A stretch of DNA of 64,000 nucleotides from positions 248,001 through 312,000 of the forward strand of contig CAWBXO010000004.1 of NCBI GenBank assembly GCA_963792785.1, in the 5' to 3' direction. Both the position numbers and the translations under genes were made by a program. The stretch is from CAWIMX01 sp963792785. Its GTDB lineage: Bacteria; Acidobacteriota; Vicinamibacteria; Vicinamibacterales; CAVVIG01. The notes beneath the pieces were generated by a model. It made no database searches. It was given only the letters and a program-made list of their open reading frames with translations, and was not told the origin of the DNA. Shown one piece after another: positions 26,084 through 34,413 of the stretch; position 1 is the first letter of the stretch; each line of letters starts with the position of its first letter.

Positions 26084-26704
26084 TTGCTGCACTTCATCCA
26101 ATCCGCCTTCAGCACGCTGTACAACGTCCCCGAGTTGATCCGGCTCGGCGGCCTCGTCGGGATGGTCGCGATCGTCTTCGCCGAGACGGGCCTGATGGTG
26201 GGGTTCTTCCTGCCGGGGGATTCGCTGCTCGTGACGGCCGGGATCTTCGCGGCGCGCGGCGACCTGAACATCCTGTCGCTGAACGGCCTCGTGATCCTGG
26301 CGGCGATCGCCGGCGACGCCACCGGGTACTTCATCGGGCGCCGCGCCGGGCGGGCGCTCTACAGCCGGCCCAACTCCCTGCTCTTCCGCCGCGAGCACCT
26401 GATCCGCACGCACGAGTTCTACGAGAAGCACGGCGGGAAGACGATCGTGATCGCCCGCTTCATGCCGATCGTGCGCACGTTCGCACCCGTCGTGGCCGGC
26501 GCGGCCGACATGACCTACCGGCACTTCGCGATCTATAACGTCATCGGCGGCGCCGCCTGGGTCGCGACCATGACGCTCATCGGCTACTTCCTCGGCCGGT
26601 CGATCCCGAACATCGAGCAGAACATCCACCTGGTGGTGGCCGGCGTGATCGCCCTCTCGCTCCTGCCGGGGTTCGTCGCGTGGATGCGCAGCCGGAAGAA
26701 GTAG
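26084..26704 (+). CDS. DedA-family membrane protein
   Basis: A 206-residue inner-membrane protein. Family marks are FAETGLMVGFFLPGDSLL, GDATGYFIGRRAGR, the conserved ARFMPIVRTFAPVVAGAADM and the final YNVIGGAAWV. DedA proteins have re-entrant helices and are linked to lipid (undecaprenyl phosphate) translocation and membrane-potential homeostasis. The start is TTG at 26084, right after the octamer array and without a clear ribosome-binding site. Its TAG stop merges into the next array, so this gene is bracketed by arrays on both sides. Confidence 0.9.
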   Translation: MLHFIQSAFSTLYNVPELIRLGGLVGMVAIVFAETGLMVGFFLPGDSLLVTAGIFAARGDLNILSLNGLVILAAIAGDATGYFIGRRAGRALYSRPNSLLFRREHLIRTHEFYEKHGGKTIVIARFMPIVRTFAPVVAGAADMTYRHFAIYNVIGGAAWVATMTLIGYFLGRSIPNIEQNIHLVVAGVIALSLLPGFVAWMRSRKK

Positions 26705-26776
26705 TGCTGGGTGCTTAGGTGCTAGGTGCTTAGGTGCTAGGTGCTTAGGTGCTAGGTGCTGGGTGCTGGGTGCTGG
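26704..26776. repeat. GTGCTNGG/GTGCTTAG 7-8-mer array between dedA and cutA
   Basis: Ten head-to-tail units run in one orientation: GTGCTGG, then three GTGCTTAG-GTGCTAG pairs, then three GTGCTGG copies. DedA's stop is at its left edge. The cutA stop (TAA on the minus strand, 26745-26747) and the last residues of CutA lie inside it. Confidence 0.88.
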
Positions 26777-27080
26777 CGTCGAGCCATCTCAGGTACGCCT
26801 CGCCTCCTCCGGCGACCGGGATCACTAAAAACTCGGGCACCTCGTACGGGTGCAGCTCGTGGAGCCGTGCTTTCAGGGCCTCGAGCCGGGCGGCCGTCGT
26901 CTTGATCGTGAGCGGCCGCTCGGCGTCGCGCTGGATGGCCCCTTCCCAGCGGTAGGTGGACGCCATCGGCGCGTGGACGTTCACGCAGGCAGCGAGGCGC
27001 TCGCCGACCAGCGTCCGCGCCAGCTCCTCGGCGCGGCCGTCGTCGGGCATCGTGGTCAGCACGAGGACGTAATCAGCCAT
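26745..27080 (-). CDS. cutA: CutA-type divalent-cation tolerance protein
   Basis: A 111-residue protein. VLVLTTMPDDGRAEELARTLVGERLAACVNV, TYRWEGAIQ, IKTTAARLEALKARLHELHPYEVPEFLVIPV and YLRWL follow the CutA1 trimer family throughout. The role is poorly settled, with metal tolerance and protein-fold stability both reported. The final residues (ASTQHPAPST) are encoded by the GTGCTGG array and are not conserved family sequence, so the array has replaced or extended the normal C-terminus. The gene is divergent from ftsB. Confidence 0.92.
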   Translation of the reverse strand: MADYVLVLTTMPDDGRAEELARTLVGERLAACVNVHAPMASTYRWEGAIQRDAERPLTIKTTAARLEALKARLHELHPYEVPEFLVIPVAGGGEAYLRWLDASTQHPAPST

Positions 27081-27105
27081 CGAGCCTCTTGTACTTCATC
27101 GCGAG

Positions 27106-27513
27106 TTGTTGTACGTTGTGACGGCGGTGACGAAACCAGTGGATCAGCCTCAGCGGGGACGCCGGAAGCGCGGTGCCAGTCTGCCCTGGAACCTGGGCCA
27201 CCGGCGGGTGCTGCACGTCCTGCTGCTGTTCGTCCTGTCCCTCATCGTCGCCGACGGGCTGATCGGTGACCGGGGGCTGCTGGCCATGCTGCGCGCGCGC
27301 AAGCAGCACGACGCGCTCTCCGACGAAATCGCCCGCCAGCGGATCGAGAACGCGCGGCTGGCCGAAGAGGCCCGGCGCCTGCGTGAGGACCCGGCCGCCA
27401 TCGAGGAAATCGCCCGGCGCGACCTCGGGCTCATCCGCCCCGGCGAGAAGGTCTTCATCATCAAGGACGTCGCCTCGGCCGAAGACCTGAATGCTCCGAA
27501 AAACAGCCGTTAG
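27106..27513 (+). CDS. ftsB: FtsB/DivIC-type septum protein
   Basis: A small bitopic protein of about 135 residues or less. A basic cytosolic tail is followed by one transmembrane helix (VLHVLLLFVLSLIVADGLI), then a Leu/Ala coiled coil (about 60-92) and the FtsB ending EIARRDLGLIRPGEKVFII. FtsB joins FtsL and FtsQ to recruit the septal synthase. The start is unsure: TTG at 27106 and GTG at 27118 or 27127 are all possible. The last codons and the TAG stop are inside the first units of the heptamer array. Confidence 0.88.
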   Translation: MLYVVTAVTKPVDQPQRGRRKRGASLPWNLGHRRVLHVLLLFVLSLIVADGLIGDRGLLAMLRARKQHDALSDEIARQRIENARLAEEARRLREDPAAIEEIARRDLGLIRPGEKVFIIKDVASAEDLNAPKNSR

Positions 27514-27636
27514 CCGTTAGCCGTTAGCCGTTAGCCGTTAGCCGTTAGCTGCTAGCCGTTAGCCGTTCACCCCAACGGCAAACGGCTAATGGCTAACGGC
27601 TAACGGCTAACGGCTAACGGCTAACGGCTAACGGCT
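27505..27636. repeat. Heptamer inverted array, nine AGCCGTT and nine AACGGCT units
   Basis: Nine heptamers on the left (27505-27567, one variant AGCTGCT) and nine on the right (27574-27636, variants AACGGCA and AATGGCT) form a near-perfect palindrome with arms of about 63 bases and a 6-base spacer. It separates the convergent ftsB and glycosyltransferase-like genes, and both stop codons (TAG at 27511-27513, and at 27635-27637 on the minus strand) are made by array units. A strong transcription terminator in both directions is plausible. Confidence 0.92.
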
Positions 27637-29257
27637 ATTCTCCCCCATGCCCCCGCCACCAGGCCGGGCCTGACGGCGCCTCCGTGAAGTCGTAGCCCGA
27701 CCCGTCCCGATTCGCGTAGCACAGCGCGCCCTGGCGCTGGCAGAAGTCCGGCGCGGGCACGGCCTGGCACGACGCCGGCCAGGCCGGCGGTCCGCCGGGA
27801 CCGAACAGCAGCACCTTCTCACAGCCGGCCGTCGCGATGGGCGGCGGCGGCGACGGATCCTTCCCCGTCAGGCGCTCGGCGAACACCTCCGCGATCGGAT
27901 TGTCGAGGCCCGGCCACGTCGTCCACAGGCGGAGCGCGATCGGCGTGGGCTCGAGATAGTGATCCGGCGCCCGCGGCGCGAAGAAGACGACGCACCAGAT
28001 CATCGAGGCCGCGACGAGGCCGCGCGCCCACCCGGCCCCGTCCGGCACGTCGCCGAGCAGGGGCAGCGTGAGCGGCAGCAGCCAGAGGCCGTACCGGCTC
28101 GGCCCCGGGGTGCCGCCGCTGTTGAAGTTCGTCGTCTGGGCGAACGCGACGAGCAGCGCGACGGCCATGCCGAGCGCCGCCAGGTGATCGACCGAGCGCA
28201 GGCGCCGTGGCGCCCGCGCGAGCACGAGCGCCAACGCCACCAGCAGGGCCACCGTGAGGAACGGGTCGAGCACGAAGATCCCGACGTTCGGATCGATCGC
28301 CACCGTCAGGAGTTCGCGCAGCGACGGCACGTGGCGATCGACGCCCTCGATGAGCCCCGACCAGCGCCCGAGGCGCAGCCAGTAGTAGAGGGGATGCATC
28401 GCCGCCAGGGCCGCGCCGGCGAACGCCCCCGCCCAGACGCGCCGGTCGCGAAGGCCCCGCGCCACGAACGCCGCCAGGACGACGACGCCCCAGGCCAGGA
28501 GCAGCGGCGGATTCTGCGCGGCGCCAAGCCCGATGAGCACGAGCGACCACCACGGCGTCGACGGCAGCAGCACGATGGCGGCCGTGAGCAGCGCGAACGT
28601 GAAGGCCTCGGTGTGCGCCTTGTCGACCCACCAGAGAATCGGCCCGGCCACCAGGAGGAGCGCGGGCATGGCGCCGTACCGCCACATGATCGCGAAGAGC
28701 GCGCACGACAGGAGCAGCAGATTCAGCGCCGTGAAGCCGGCGACGGGATGCACGCCCATGGCGAGCGCCACGCGGACGAAGGGCGCCGCCAGCAGCGAAT
28801 AGAGCCAGAAGTGCGGGAAGTCCTGCCGGCCGTCGGCGCCGCGGAACGCCGGCATCACCAGATCGAAGCCGTCGTCGCCGACAAACACCGCCGAGGCGCG
28901 CGTGATCTCAGCCGGGGTGAGGCTGGGGGGCTGGCCGTGGGCGAAGTTCATCGCCATGGCGACGTACTCGGCGCCGTCGCCGACGCGCCGCATGTTCGAC
29001 TGGGCGAGAAGCAGCGCCACCAGGGGCAGCAGCAGCACGACCAGCAGCGGCCCCATGAGCCGCGGCGGCCGGACCATCAGCCGCAGCGCCAGGAGCAGAC
29101 AGGCGACGATGGCGGGGCGGGTGGGATCGGTGGCGGTGATCGAGACGACGCCGCGCCACTCGAACCCGCCGGTCAGGACGATCAGCAGCGCCACGGCCAG
29201 CTCGACGGCCGCGGCAACTGTCAGCAGGCGGACGGCCCAGAGGGAGAAACGGCCCAT
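27635..29257 (-). CDS. Polytopic membrane glycosyltransferase-like protein
   Basis: A 540-residue protein with about ten or more hydrophobic helices. After the second helix pair comes an extracytoplasmic loop with GDGAEYVAMAMNFAHGQPP, the kind of acidic-residue loop seen in GT-C polyprenyl-phosphate-sugar transferases, and later AHTEAFTFALL and SGGTPGPSRYGLW. The C-terminal soluble part (about 440-540) has several Cys residues (C474, C500, C508, C515 approximately). A GT-C or mannosyltransferase-like role is inferred from topology alone. The stop codon is provided by the heptamer array. Confidence 0.6.
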   Translation of the reverse strand: MGRFSLWAVRLLTVAAAVELAVALLIVLTGGFEWRGVVSITATDPTRPAIVACLLLALRLMVRPPRLMGPLLVVLLLPLVALLLAQSNMRRVGDGAEYVAMAMNFAHGQPPSLTPAEITRASAVFVGDDGFDLVMPAFRGADGRQDFPHFWLYSLLAAPFVRVALAMGVHPVAGFTALNLLLLSCALFAIMWRYGAMPALLLVAGPILWWVDKAHTEAFTFALLTAAIVLLPSTPWWSLVLIGLGAAQNPPLLLAWGVVVLAAFVARGLRDRRVWAGAFAGAALAAMHPLYYWLRLGRWSGLIEGVDRHVPSLRELLTVAIDPNVGIFVLDPFLTVALLVALALVLARAPRRLRSVDHLAALGMAVALLVAFAQTTNFNSGGTPGPSRYGLWLLPLTLPLLGDVPDGAGWARGLVAASMIWCVVFFAPRAPDHYLEPTPIALRLWTTWPGLDNPIAEVFAERLTGKDPSPPPPIATAGCEKVLLFGPGGPPAWPASCQAVPAPDFCQRQGALCYANRDGSGYDFTEAPSGPAWWRGHGGE

Positions 29258-29275
29258 TTAAAGATAGCGAGTGTA

Positions 29276-29351
29276 ACTGAGGAACTGAGGAACTGGGGAA
29301 CTGGGGAACTCACTTCCTCAGCTCCCCACTTCCTCAGCTCCTCAGTTCCGT
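29276..29351. repeat. Octamer inverted array upstream of the glycosyltransferase-like gene
   Basis: Left-arm octamers are ACTGAGGA, ACTGAGGA, ACTGGGGA and ACTGGGGA (29276-29307); right-arm octamers are ACTTCCTC, AGCTCCCC, ACTTCCTC, AGCTCCTC and AGTTCCGT (29312-29351). The arms are complementary. Unlike most arrays here it lies at the 5' end of a gene (18 bases before the minus-strand start). Confidence 0.85.
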
Positions 29352-29566
29352 GATAGCGTCAAGCTTCATGCGCCGCGCGCTCACCTGCTGTTGCCGCCCC
29401 TGTGCCGCATCGGCCGCCCGTTTCGGGTGTCGATGCTCGTGTACCAGGCCGGCGACGAGCTGGTGAGAACCCGTTAGACTTCACGCGCCCCGCGGCTTCT
29501 CCCCGCTAATCGATCGGCCACTCCCCGTGTCCCGGTACCCTAGACTCTGGTTGTCTGCCGCTGCGC
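29352..29566 (+). other. Intergenic stretch, possible gene remnant
   Basis: No intact gene is seen. One frame (about 29372-29476) reads a short C-terminal-like peptide containing PPLCRIGRPFRVSMLVYQAG and ending in a TAG codon at 29474, which looks like the tail of a lost gene, but I cannot name a family. The rest holds no clear signal. Confidence 0.25.
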
Positions 29567-30442
29567 ATGAACCCGCATCCGATCGCGCTCGTCCTCATCA
29601 CGCTCTTCGCCGCCGTCGTGAACGGCGCGCTGGGGTACGGCTTTTCCTCGATCACGGTGCCGCTGGCGCTGCTGTTCCTGGCCAACCGCGTCCTGAACCC
29701 GGCGCTGGTGCTGATCGAGGTCGCGCTGAACCTCTGGGTGCTGCTCGTGAATCGCGACGCCCTCCCCGCCATCTGGCGCCGGATGCTGCCGATCATCGTC
29801 GGGCTGCTGCCGGGCGTGATCCTCGGCACGCTGATCGTGTCGCGCGTCCACCCCGAGTGGCTGAAGCTGGCGACCTACATCACGCTGCTCCCGGTGATCC
29901 TGTTCCAGGCCGCCGGGATCCGGCGCGCCATCCGGGCCGAACGCGCCGTGGGTGTGCCGTTCGGCGCGGGCATCGGGGTGCTCTATTCGGTGACCACGAT
30001 CTCCGGCCCGCCGCTGGCGATGTTCCTGAACAACCAGGGCTTCGCCAAGCGCGAGTTCCGGGCCTCGCTCGGCCTGGTCCGCCTGGCGGAGTCGGGGTTC
30101 ACGGCCCTGGCCTACTTCGCGGCGGGCCTCATCACGAGGGAGAGCCTGGGGCTGCTCCCGCAGATCCTGCCGAGCGTCGCCGTCGGCGTGCCGCTGGGCG
30201 TGCTGGTGATCCACCGGGTGGAGCCGGAGACGTTCCGGCGCTGGTGCATGAGTTTCGACGCATGGGTGGTGGGGTTCGGCGTCTCGATCCTGCTGCGCGA
30301 CCTCCAGATCCTGCCCGGCGTCTGGGGTTTTTCGGTGCTGGGTGGCGTCCTCCTCGCCGACGCGTGGCTGCTCTACCGCTTCTACGCGAAACGGCGGGAC
30401 GTTGACATCCGGGGCCCGAATTGGCGAAGATCAACGGACTGA
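29567..30442 (+). CDS. TauE/SafE-type anion exporter (sulfite/organosulfur)
   Basis: A 291-residue membrane protein with about eight helices in two repeats. The family pattern GALGYGFSSITVPLALLFL (first half) and SVTTISGPPLAMFLNNQGF (second half) is clear. TauE/SafE proteins export sulfite or sulfoacetate or move other sulfur compounds. Its TGA stop overlaps the ATG of a Cys-rich leader peptide (TGATG), and the ATP sulfurylase genes follow, so a sulfur-assimilation role is likely. Import of sulfate rather than export is also conceivable here. Confidence 0.88.
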   Translation: MNPHPIALVLITLFAAVVNGALGYGFSSITVPLALLFLANRVLNPALVLIEVALNLWVLLVNRDALPAIWRRMLPIIVGLLPGVILGTLIVSRVHPEWLKLATYITLLPVILFQAAGIRRAIRAERAVGVPFGAGIGVLYSVTTISGPPLAMFLNNQGFAKREFRASLGLVRLAESGFTALAYFAAGLITRESLGLLPQILPSVAVGVPLGVLVIHRVEPETFRRWCMSFDAWVVGFGVSILLRDLQILPGVWGFSVLGGVLLADAWLLYRFYAKRRDVDIRGPNWRRSTD

Positions 30443-30525
30443 TGGCTGCCAAGGCCTGTGGCTGCGCGTGTTGTTGTACCAGGACCGCCGGGATCCCCGC
30501 GCCACTGATCTTGCCGCCTGCGTAA
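30442..30525 (+). CDS. Cysteine-rich leader peptide upstream of cysD
   Basis: A 27-codon frame starts with ATG overlapping the tauE stop (TGATG), so it can be translated by re-initiation. Residues 5-12 read ACGCACCC: five Cys codons in seven positions, four of them TGT although this G+C-rich genome would be expected to favour TGC. It ends with TAA, and a strong intrinsic terminator begins 36 bases later, directly before cysD. This is the classical layout of a transcription-attenuation leader for cysteine. Similar poly-Cys upstream frames are known in actinobacteria. Translation and regulation are inferred, not shown. Confidence 0.6.
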   Translation: MAAKACGCACCCTRTAGIPAPLILPPA

Positions 30526-30561
30526 CACCGACCGACGCACCACCGCAGCGCTCAGATCGAA

Positions 30562-30596
30562 GCCCGGGACCCCACTGTCCCGGGCTTTTTCTTTTT
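30562..30596 (+). terminator. Intrinsic terminator (candidate attenuator) before cysD
   Basis: GCCCGGGAC (30562-30570), loop CCCACT and GTCCCGGGC (30577-30585) form a perfect 9-base stem followed by TTTTTCTTTTT. Only 15 bases separate the T-run from the cysD ATG, leaving no room for an independent promoter, so cysD is either reached by read-through or controlled by this terminator. An upstream segment GGGGCCCG (30412-30419) could pair with its left arm as an anti-terminator. Confidence 0.88.
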
Positions 30597-30611
30597 CGTG
30601 GTACTACTGAT

Positions 30612-31563
30612 ATGCCCATGACCGCGACCGTCCGGCGACCCGACTCCGTGGAGCTCCCGGAACTCAAACTCGACCACTTGCGCGCCCTCGAGGCCGAGAG
30701 CATCCACATCATGCGCGAGGTGGTCGCGGAGTTCGAGAACCCGGTGATGCTCTATTCGATCGGGAAGGACTCCTCGGTGCTGCTGCGCCTGGCGCAGAAG
30801 GCCTTCTACCCGGGCCCGATCCCCTTCCCGCTCCTGCACATCGACACCACCTACAAGTTCCGGGAGATGATCGAGTTCCGCGACCGCTACACGCGGGAGA
30901 TCGGCGCCCGCCTGATCGTCCACACCAACGACGAGGCGATCGCCGACGGCACGCAGCCCTTCCTGGTCGGCACCCAGCGCTGCTGCGGCCTGCTCAAGAC
31001 CAAGTCGCTGCTGGACGCGCTCGAGGCCGGCGGCTTCGACGCGGCGTTCGGCGGCGCCCGCCGCGACGAGGAGCGCTCGCGCGCCAAGGAGCGCATCTTC
31101 TCCCTGCGCGACGCGAAGGGCCAGTGGGATCCCAAGCGCCAGCGGCCGGAGCTCTGGCACCTGCTCAACAGCCGCCTCGGCCCCGGCGAGAGCATCCGCG
31201 CGTTCCCGCTGTCGAACTGGACGGAAATCGACGTCTGGCAGTACATCCACGCCGAACAGATTCCCATCGTCCCGCTCTATTTCGCGAAGGAGCGCGAGGT
31301 GATCGTCCGCGGCGAGTCGCTCATCGTGCTCGAGCAGCCGTTCGTGCCGCTGCTCCCCGGCGAGAAGCCGCAGATCGTGAAGTGCCGCATGCGCTCGCTC
31401 GGCTGCTCGCCGTGCACCGGGGCGATTCCGCTCGGACGCCGACACGCTGCCGAAGATCATCGAGGAGCTGATCGCCACGCGGAACTCCGAGCGCCAGCTC
31501 CGCGTCATCGACCACGATCAGGACGGCTCGATGGAGCTGAAGAAGCGCGAAGGCTACTTCTGA
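30612..31563 (+). CDS. cysD: Sulfate adenylyltransferase subunit 2 (frameshifted near the end)
   Basis: A protein of about 316 residues. The PP-loop SIGKDSSVLLRLAQKAF, then LLHIDTTYKF, GTQRCCGLLKTKSL, FGGARRDEERSRAKERIF, NWTEIDVWQYI and RSLGCSPCTGAI are standard CysD. At 31426-31432 one extra C (ATTCCGCTC for ATTCGCTC) shifts the frame; after correction the tail reads RSDADTLPKIIEEL and ends KKREGYF, as in the family. CysD with CysN activates sulfate to APS using ATP. Its TGA overlaps the cysN ATG (TGATG). It lies just behind the candidate cysteine attenuator. The ATG at 30618 is an alternative start. Confidence 0.9.
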
Positions 31564-32866
31564 TGTCGGGCCTGCTCCGGATCTGCACGGCCGGCAGCGT
31601 GGACGACGGGAAGAGCACGCTGATCGGGCGGCTGCTGTACGACTCGCAGGTCGGTCTACGAGGACCAGGTGCCTCGGTCGAGAAGGCGTCGAAGAACCGC
31701 CTCGCCGGGCCGATCGACTTCTCCCTGTTTACCGACGGCCTCAAGGCCGAGCGCGAGCAGGGCATCACCATCGACGTCGCCTACCGCTACTTCGCGACGG
31801 CGCGCCGCAAGTTCATCCTCGCCGACACGCCGGGTCACGAGCAGTACACGCGCAACATGGCGACCGGGGCGTCGACGGCCGAACTGGCGATCCTGCTCGT
31901 CGACGCGCGAGCACGGCGTGCGCGCCCAGTCGCGGCGCCACACGCGCATCGCGCGCCTGCTCGGCATCGAGCACTTCGTCCTCGCCGTGAACAAGATGGA
32001 CCTGGTCGGCTTCGACCAGAACGTGTTCGATCAGCATCCAGGACGATTTCGAGGACCTGGTCGCCGGCGCCCGCTGCCACGCGATCCCGGTGAGCGCGCT
32101 GCACGGCGACAACGTCATCACCCGCAGCCCCCGCACGCCGTGGTTCGAGGGGCCGAGCCTGCTCGAGTACCTCGAGACCGTGCAGGTGGGCGGCGACGCC
32201 GCGGCGCGGCCGTTCCGCTTCCCCGTCCAGCTGGTGCTGCGCCCGGACCACACCTTCCGCGGCTATGCCGGCCAGATCGAGTCGGGCACCATCCGCCCCG
32301 GCGACACGGTGACCGTGTGGCCGGCCAGCCGCACGACGCGCGTGGCGCGCATCGCCACCTGGGACGGCGACCGGGACGTGGCGTACGCGCCGATGTCGGT
32401 CACCCTCACCCTGGAGGACGAGATCGACATCAGCCGCGGCGACGTCCTGACGACCGGCCCCGTCGAGGTCGGCCAGTCGTTCGAGGCCGAGGTCGTCTGG
32501 ATGGACGAGCGGCCGCTCGAGCCCTCGCGCGTCTATCTGCTCAAGCACAGCACGCGCGTCGTCACGGCCGAGATCAGCCACGGCCTGGTCCTGAACCAGA
32601 TCGGCACCGTCACGGTGTCCACCTCCCGCCCGGTCGTCTTCGATCGCTACGCCGACAACCGCGGCACCGGCAGCTTCATCCTGATCGATCCCGCCACCAA
32701 CTTCACGGCCGGGGCCGGCATGATCGTCGACACCGCGCGCGGCAGCGCCATGATCGCCACGCAGCCGAGCGCCGCCGAGCGGCTCGCGCGGCTCGCCCGC
32801 GGCGCCGCCACCGACGCCGACGCCGTCGAAGCCATTCGCCGCGCGCTCGACGAGCTCCTGACGTAG
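31563..32866 (+). CDS. cysN: Sulfate adenylyltransferase subunit 1, GTPase (several indels)
   Basis: The GTPase motifs AGSVDDGKSTLIGRLLYDS, EREQGITIDVAYRYF, ADTPGHEQYTRNMATGAS and VNKMDL are all present, and an EF-Tu-like barrel with NRGTGSFILID follows. Reading requires corrections at about 31649 (extra G), 31663 (missing G; these two cancel), 31907-31914 and 32036 (extra C). No APS-kinase domain follows, so this is CysN rather than CysNC, about 433 residues. GTP hydrolysis by CysN drives APS formation by CysD. Conserved residues between the indels argue for sequence errors rather than old decay. Confidence 0.87.
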
Positions 32867-32894
32867 TCCGGGCAGCCACCCTAAATCGACAAAT

Positions 32895-32908
32895 CGACAA
32901 GTTTGTCG
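32895..32908. promoter_or_regulatory. CGACAA-GT-TTGTCG palindrome upstream of amt
   Basis: A perfect 6-base-arm inverted repeat lies in an A+T-rich stretch 81 bases before the amt start, with partial copies of CGACAA on both sides (32887 and 32935 areas). It may be an operator or part of a hairpin ending cysN transcription. Confidence 0.4.
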
Positions 32909-32988
32909 GTTAATTCTTGAATTCCGACAACCTGCGTGCTACTTTGCGGCGATTTTTCCACCCGCTTGCCCCCGGGAGTCTGATACCC

Positions 32989-34413
32989 ATGTCTGGATCG
33001 AAAGCCGTCGCGCGAAAGGTCTTGCTCGTCCTCGCCGTTCTGTACCTCGTCCACATCCCCGTCTCGCTAGCGGCCCAGGCGCCCGGCGCCCCGCCCGCCA
33101 TCGACGACATGCGCGTGGCCCTGGACACGGTCTGGACCCTGATCGCCGCGTTCCTGGTGTTCTTCATGAACCTGGGGTTTGCGATGGTCGAGACCGGCCT
33201 GTGCCGCGCCAAGAACACGGTGAACATCCTCGCCAAGAACTACATCGTCTTCTCCGTGTCGTCGGTCGCGTTTCTGCTCATCGGCTTCGGCCTGATGTTC
33301 GGCAACGGCAACGGCTTCATCGGCACGTCCGGGTTGTGGTTCGTGGGCGGGGCCGACAACAGCCCGCTGACCGGGGACGCCTACCAGGGGGTTTACAGCG
33401 CGCTCAGTTGGACGGGCACGCCGCTCTGGTGCAAGTTCTTCTTCCAGCTCGTCTTCGCCGGCACGGCCGCGACGATCGTGTCGGGCGCCGTGGCCGAGCG
33501 CGTGAAGTTCGGGGCCTTCTTCCTGTTCTCGTTCCTGATGGTGGGCTTCGTCTACCCCGTCGTCGGCCACTGGATCTGGGGCGGCGGCTGGCTCGCCAGC
33601 CGCGGCATGCTCGACTTCGCCGGCTCCTCCGTGGTGCACTCGGTCGGCGGCTGGGCCGCGCTGACCGGCGCCTACCTGGTGGGGCCGCGCATCGGCAAGT
33701 TCCGTGACGGCAGGGCCCATCCCATTCCCGGCCACAGCCTGACGTCGGCCGCCCTCGGCGTGTTCGTCCTGTGGTTCGGCTGGTTCGGGTTCAACCCCGG
33801 GTCGACCATGGCGGCCGACTGGGCGTCGATCTCGCACATCGCCGTGACGACCAACACCGCGGCGGCCACGGCGTCGATCAGCGCGCTGGTGATGATGTGG
33901 GTGATCTCGGGCAAGCCCGATCTGTCGATGACGCTGAACGGCGGCCTGGCGGGCCTGGTGGCGATCACCGCGCCCTGCGCGTTCGTGAGCGTCCCGAGCG
34001 CGTTCCTGATCGGCATCATCGCCGGTGTGCTCGTCGTCGGCAGCGTCTTCTTCTTCGACAAGATGCGGGTGGACGACCCGGTCGGCGCCATCTCCGTGCA
34101 CATGGTCAACGGCGTCTTCGGCACGCTGGCGGTCGGCCTCTTCGCCGACCCGACGGTGTGCCCGGCGGCCGCCGCGACCAAGCCCGGCCTCTTCCTGGGC
34201 GGCGGCATGGCGCAGCTCACGCCGCAGATCATCGGGGTCCTCGCCGTGGGGGCGTTCGTCGTGACGTGCAGCGCGATCGGATGGTTCGTGCTGAAGGCGA
34301 CGATCGGCCTGCGCGTGTCGCGAGAGGAAGAGCTCGAAGGCCTCGACATGGGCGAGCACGGGAACGTCGCGTACCCGGACTTCCACCCGGTCGAGAACAT
34401 GGATTTGGGGTAG
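32989..34413 (+). CDS. amt: Ammonium transporter Amt
   Basis: A 474-residue protein with a signal-like N-terminus (cleavage near SLAAQAPG) and eleven helices. Family sites include FFMNLGFAMVETGLCRAKNT, the gating phenylalanine region, DFAGSSVVHSVGGWAAL with the first pore His, and the signature FGFNPGSTMA; the second His lies in AISVHMVNGVFGT. It moves ammonium across the inner membrane. GGGAG upstream of the ATG at 32989 supports this start over an in-frame ATG at 32917. No glnK/PII gene adjoins it, which is unusual for amt. The stop codon opens the 9-mer array. Confidence 0.93.
   Translation: MSGSKAVARKVLLVLAVLYLVHIPVSLAAQAPGAPPAIDDMRVALDTVWTLIAAFLVFFMNLGFAMVETGLCRAKNTVNILAKNYIVFSVSSVAFLLIGFGLMFGNGNGFIGTSGLWFVGGADNSPLTGDAYQGVYSALSWTGTPLWCKFFFQLVFAGTAATIVSGAVAERVKFGAFFLFSFLMVGFVYPVVGHWIWGGGWLASRGMLDFAGSSVVHSVGGWAALTGAYLVGPRIGKFRDGRAHPIPGHSLTSAALGVFVLWFGWFGFNPGSTMAADWASISHIAVTTNTAAATASISALVMMWVISGKPDLSMTLNGGLAGLVAITAPCAFVSVPSAFLIGIIAGVLVVGSVFFFDKMRVDDPVGAISVHMVNGVFGTLAVGLFADPTVCPAAAATKPGLFLGGGMAQLTPQIIGVLAVGAFVVTCSAIGWFVLKATIGLRVSREEELEGLDMGEHGNVAYPDFHPVENMDLG

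Noticed and set aside
25987..27636. CRISPR array
   Set aside because: Repeats are 7-8 bases with no unique spacers and no cas genes are present; they are tandem word arrays.
27959..29353. Plus-strand frame of 464 codons
   Set aside because: It is antisense to the membrane glycosyltransferase-like gene and very rich in Arg, Gln, His and Asp with no hydrophobic pattern.
30442..30611. SAM or other sulfur riboswitch upstream of cysD
   Set aside because: I looked for SAM-I, SAM-II and SAH core sequences and saw none; the Cys-codon frame plus terminator explains the leader better.
32867..32988. Sigma-54 promoter for amt
   Set aside because: The best candidate (TGCGTGC-N4-TTGC, about 32932-32947) lacks the essential GG of the -24 element.
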